Shown here: piece after piece, positions 55,416 to 64,000 of the stretch | Position numbering within the stretch: position 1 is the first letter of the stretch | How the letters are laid out: every line of letters starts with the position of its first letter | DNA from: Amphibalanus amphitrite | Taxonomy: Eukaryota; Arthropoda; Thecostraca; Balanomorpha; Balanidae | Assembly (NCBI RefSeq): GCF_019059575.1 | Contig: NW_024882860.1 | Coordinates: 1-64,000, forward strand | Length of the DNA: 64,000 bases | Reading direction: 5' to 3' | Program-made: the position numbers and the translations under genes | The notes under the pieces: generated by a model | What the model was told of the DNA's origin: nothing | Databases searched by the model: none | What the model saw: the letters and a program-made list of their open reading frames with translations, nothing else

Positions 55416-56415
55416 TATGTGTGGAAAGGTTGTGTTTTACATGCTTGTGTATGTCACGCATCCGCGGGCGGTGCATTCCTCGAACTGTCATCCTGAGCTG
55501 TCTACACTTGCCAGGGACCAAAAAACTAGGTCTGTTTTATACCAGTACATCTACACTCATGTCTGAGAGTTGCGCATGAAAACAAACTATTTAGCTTTGT
55601 AAGACAAAATGTTTTATTTTTATACATGCATACATGACCCGTACAACATTCATCAAAAATATCATTTCGCTCAAATGGTAGGATCAAGGTAATATTGGCA
55701 TGGAATAGAAAAAAATATGGCATGTAATTGTAGATGCAGGATCGTAGGTAGATCAGACGTGAACTGCTCCCGTGTGTAATGTGTTGTGATGTTCTGTCCA
55801 TTTTTGAGAGGTGAATACCGTTCAGAGACATGCATCATTATTACAGAACAGTAACATAAAAAGCTACAGGTCAGTTAAACAGTCAGCTATCGAGTCAACT
55901 ACCATTATTTCCACAATCCTTGTATGCAGGTCTTAGATCATCACGACACTCGTATCTCACATACAATGAAATGAAATATGAATAAAACAATATTAGAGCA
56001 AATTTTCTTTGAAAAATGCATGTAAAACGCTATAAAACAGTTAACTATGTGTCTGGTAGCGGGGTAGTCTGTGGCATATGACCTCCAAACCTTTGTTTTT
56101 GGACTTTGCGCCGGGAGTCGGGACCCTATGGCGTACGAGGAATAACTACTTCATAAATCACGGTACAACGCAAATGTAATGCTTGCTTATCTGCACATTT
56201 AAGGCACTATTATGGCCTGTACCACACACTTTCGAATCTACCTCTGCCGAGCAATGTATGTACAATAAACGTGCATCTAAAGCACTTTAGGTAGATTTAC
56301 GAAATACGTAACGAGTGACCTGGCATGCACGCTACAAAAATACTGTGGGAACGTAAAGTACGTTTTTGCCCCTCAGAGTCGCATGATATTTACATGAAAT
56401 ATATCAAATGAAAAA

Positions 56416-64000
<7,585 letters not shown>

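Overview
This window comes from an animal nuclear genome. The genes have many short GT-AG introns, three of them are recognisable metazoan families (NDC80, SVOP, SLC5A8-type sodium-coupled monocarboxylate transporter), and the DNA between exons is full of small transposons, a tRNA-derived SINE, a LINE and long microsatellites. GC-rich coding exons in AT-richer introns, and the sequence style of the transporters, suggest an arthropod, perhaps a crustacean such as a barnacle. That placement is inference and cannot be fixed from the sequence alone.

Layout. 1-939 (-): an uninterrupted 313-codon reading frame running off the left edge, resembling retroelement ORF1 proteins. 1-4.9 kb: repeat-rich DNA with TTAA-type transposons and a SINE. 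4945-12076 (+): NDC80 kinetochore gene, 10 exons, 689 codons, convergent with the next gene. 13709-23256 (-): SVOP-like major facilitator transporter, 12 exons, 520 codons, with a candidate alternative last exon, a foldback transposon in one intron and three tandem arrays that copy its own exon boundaries. 23.3-33.3 kb: gene-poor DNA with a hairpin element, SINE, MITEs and four TTAA-type elements. 33378-39632 (+): SLC5A8-like transporter A (569 aa). 40633-49192 (-): paralogue B (574 aa), convergent with A and carrying a LINE reverse transcriptase in intron 2. 50849-64000: a nearly identical second copy of 35064-50848, giving a 5'-truncated A' (exons 3-10) and B' (exons 2-10; the window ends on the last base of its exon 1).

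A and B have the same ten-exon structure with identical intron phases (1,0,0,2,2,1,0,2,1), so they are an older inverted gene pair. The 15.8-kb direct duplication is much younger: I noticed only about five substitutions plus microsatellite and homopolymer changes and one 808-bp deletion. It is either a very recent tandem duplication or an assembly duplication of two haplotypes.

The most unusual material is (i) a family of TTAA-flanked elements of about 0.9-1.2 kb carrying G-run/C-run hairpins at both ends and dense arrays of AGGTCA/TGACCT (the nuclear-receptor half-site) plus TGACGTCA sites; (ii) SVOP, where three separate minisatellites consist of copies of a splice acceptor with exon start, an acceptor, or the coding 3' end with its stop; and (iii) a 1-kb foldback element with a perfect 9-bp target duplication. 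No prokaryotic-type system, CRISPR array or intact tRNA/rRNA gene was found.
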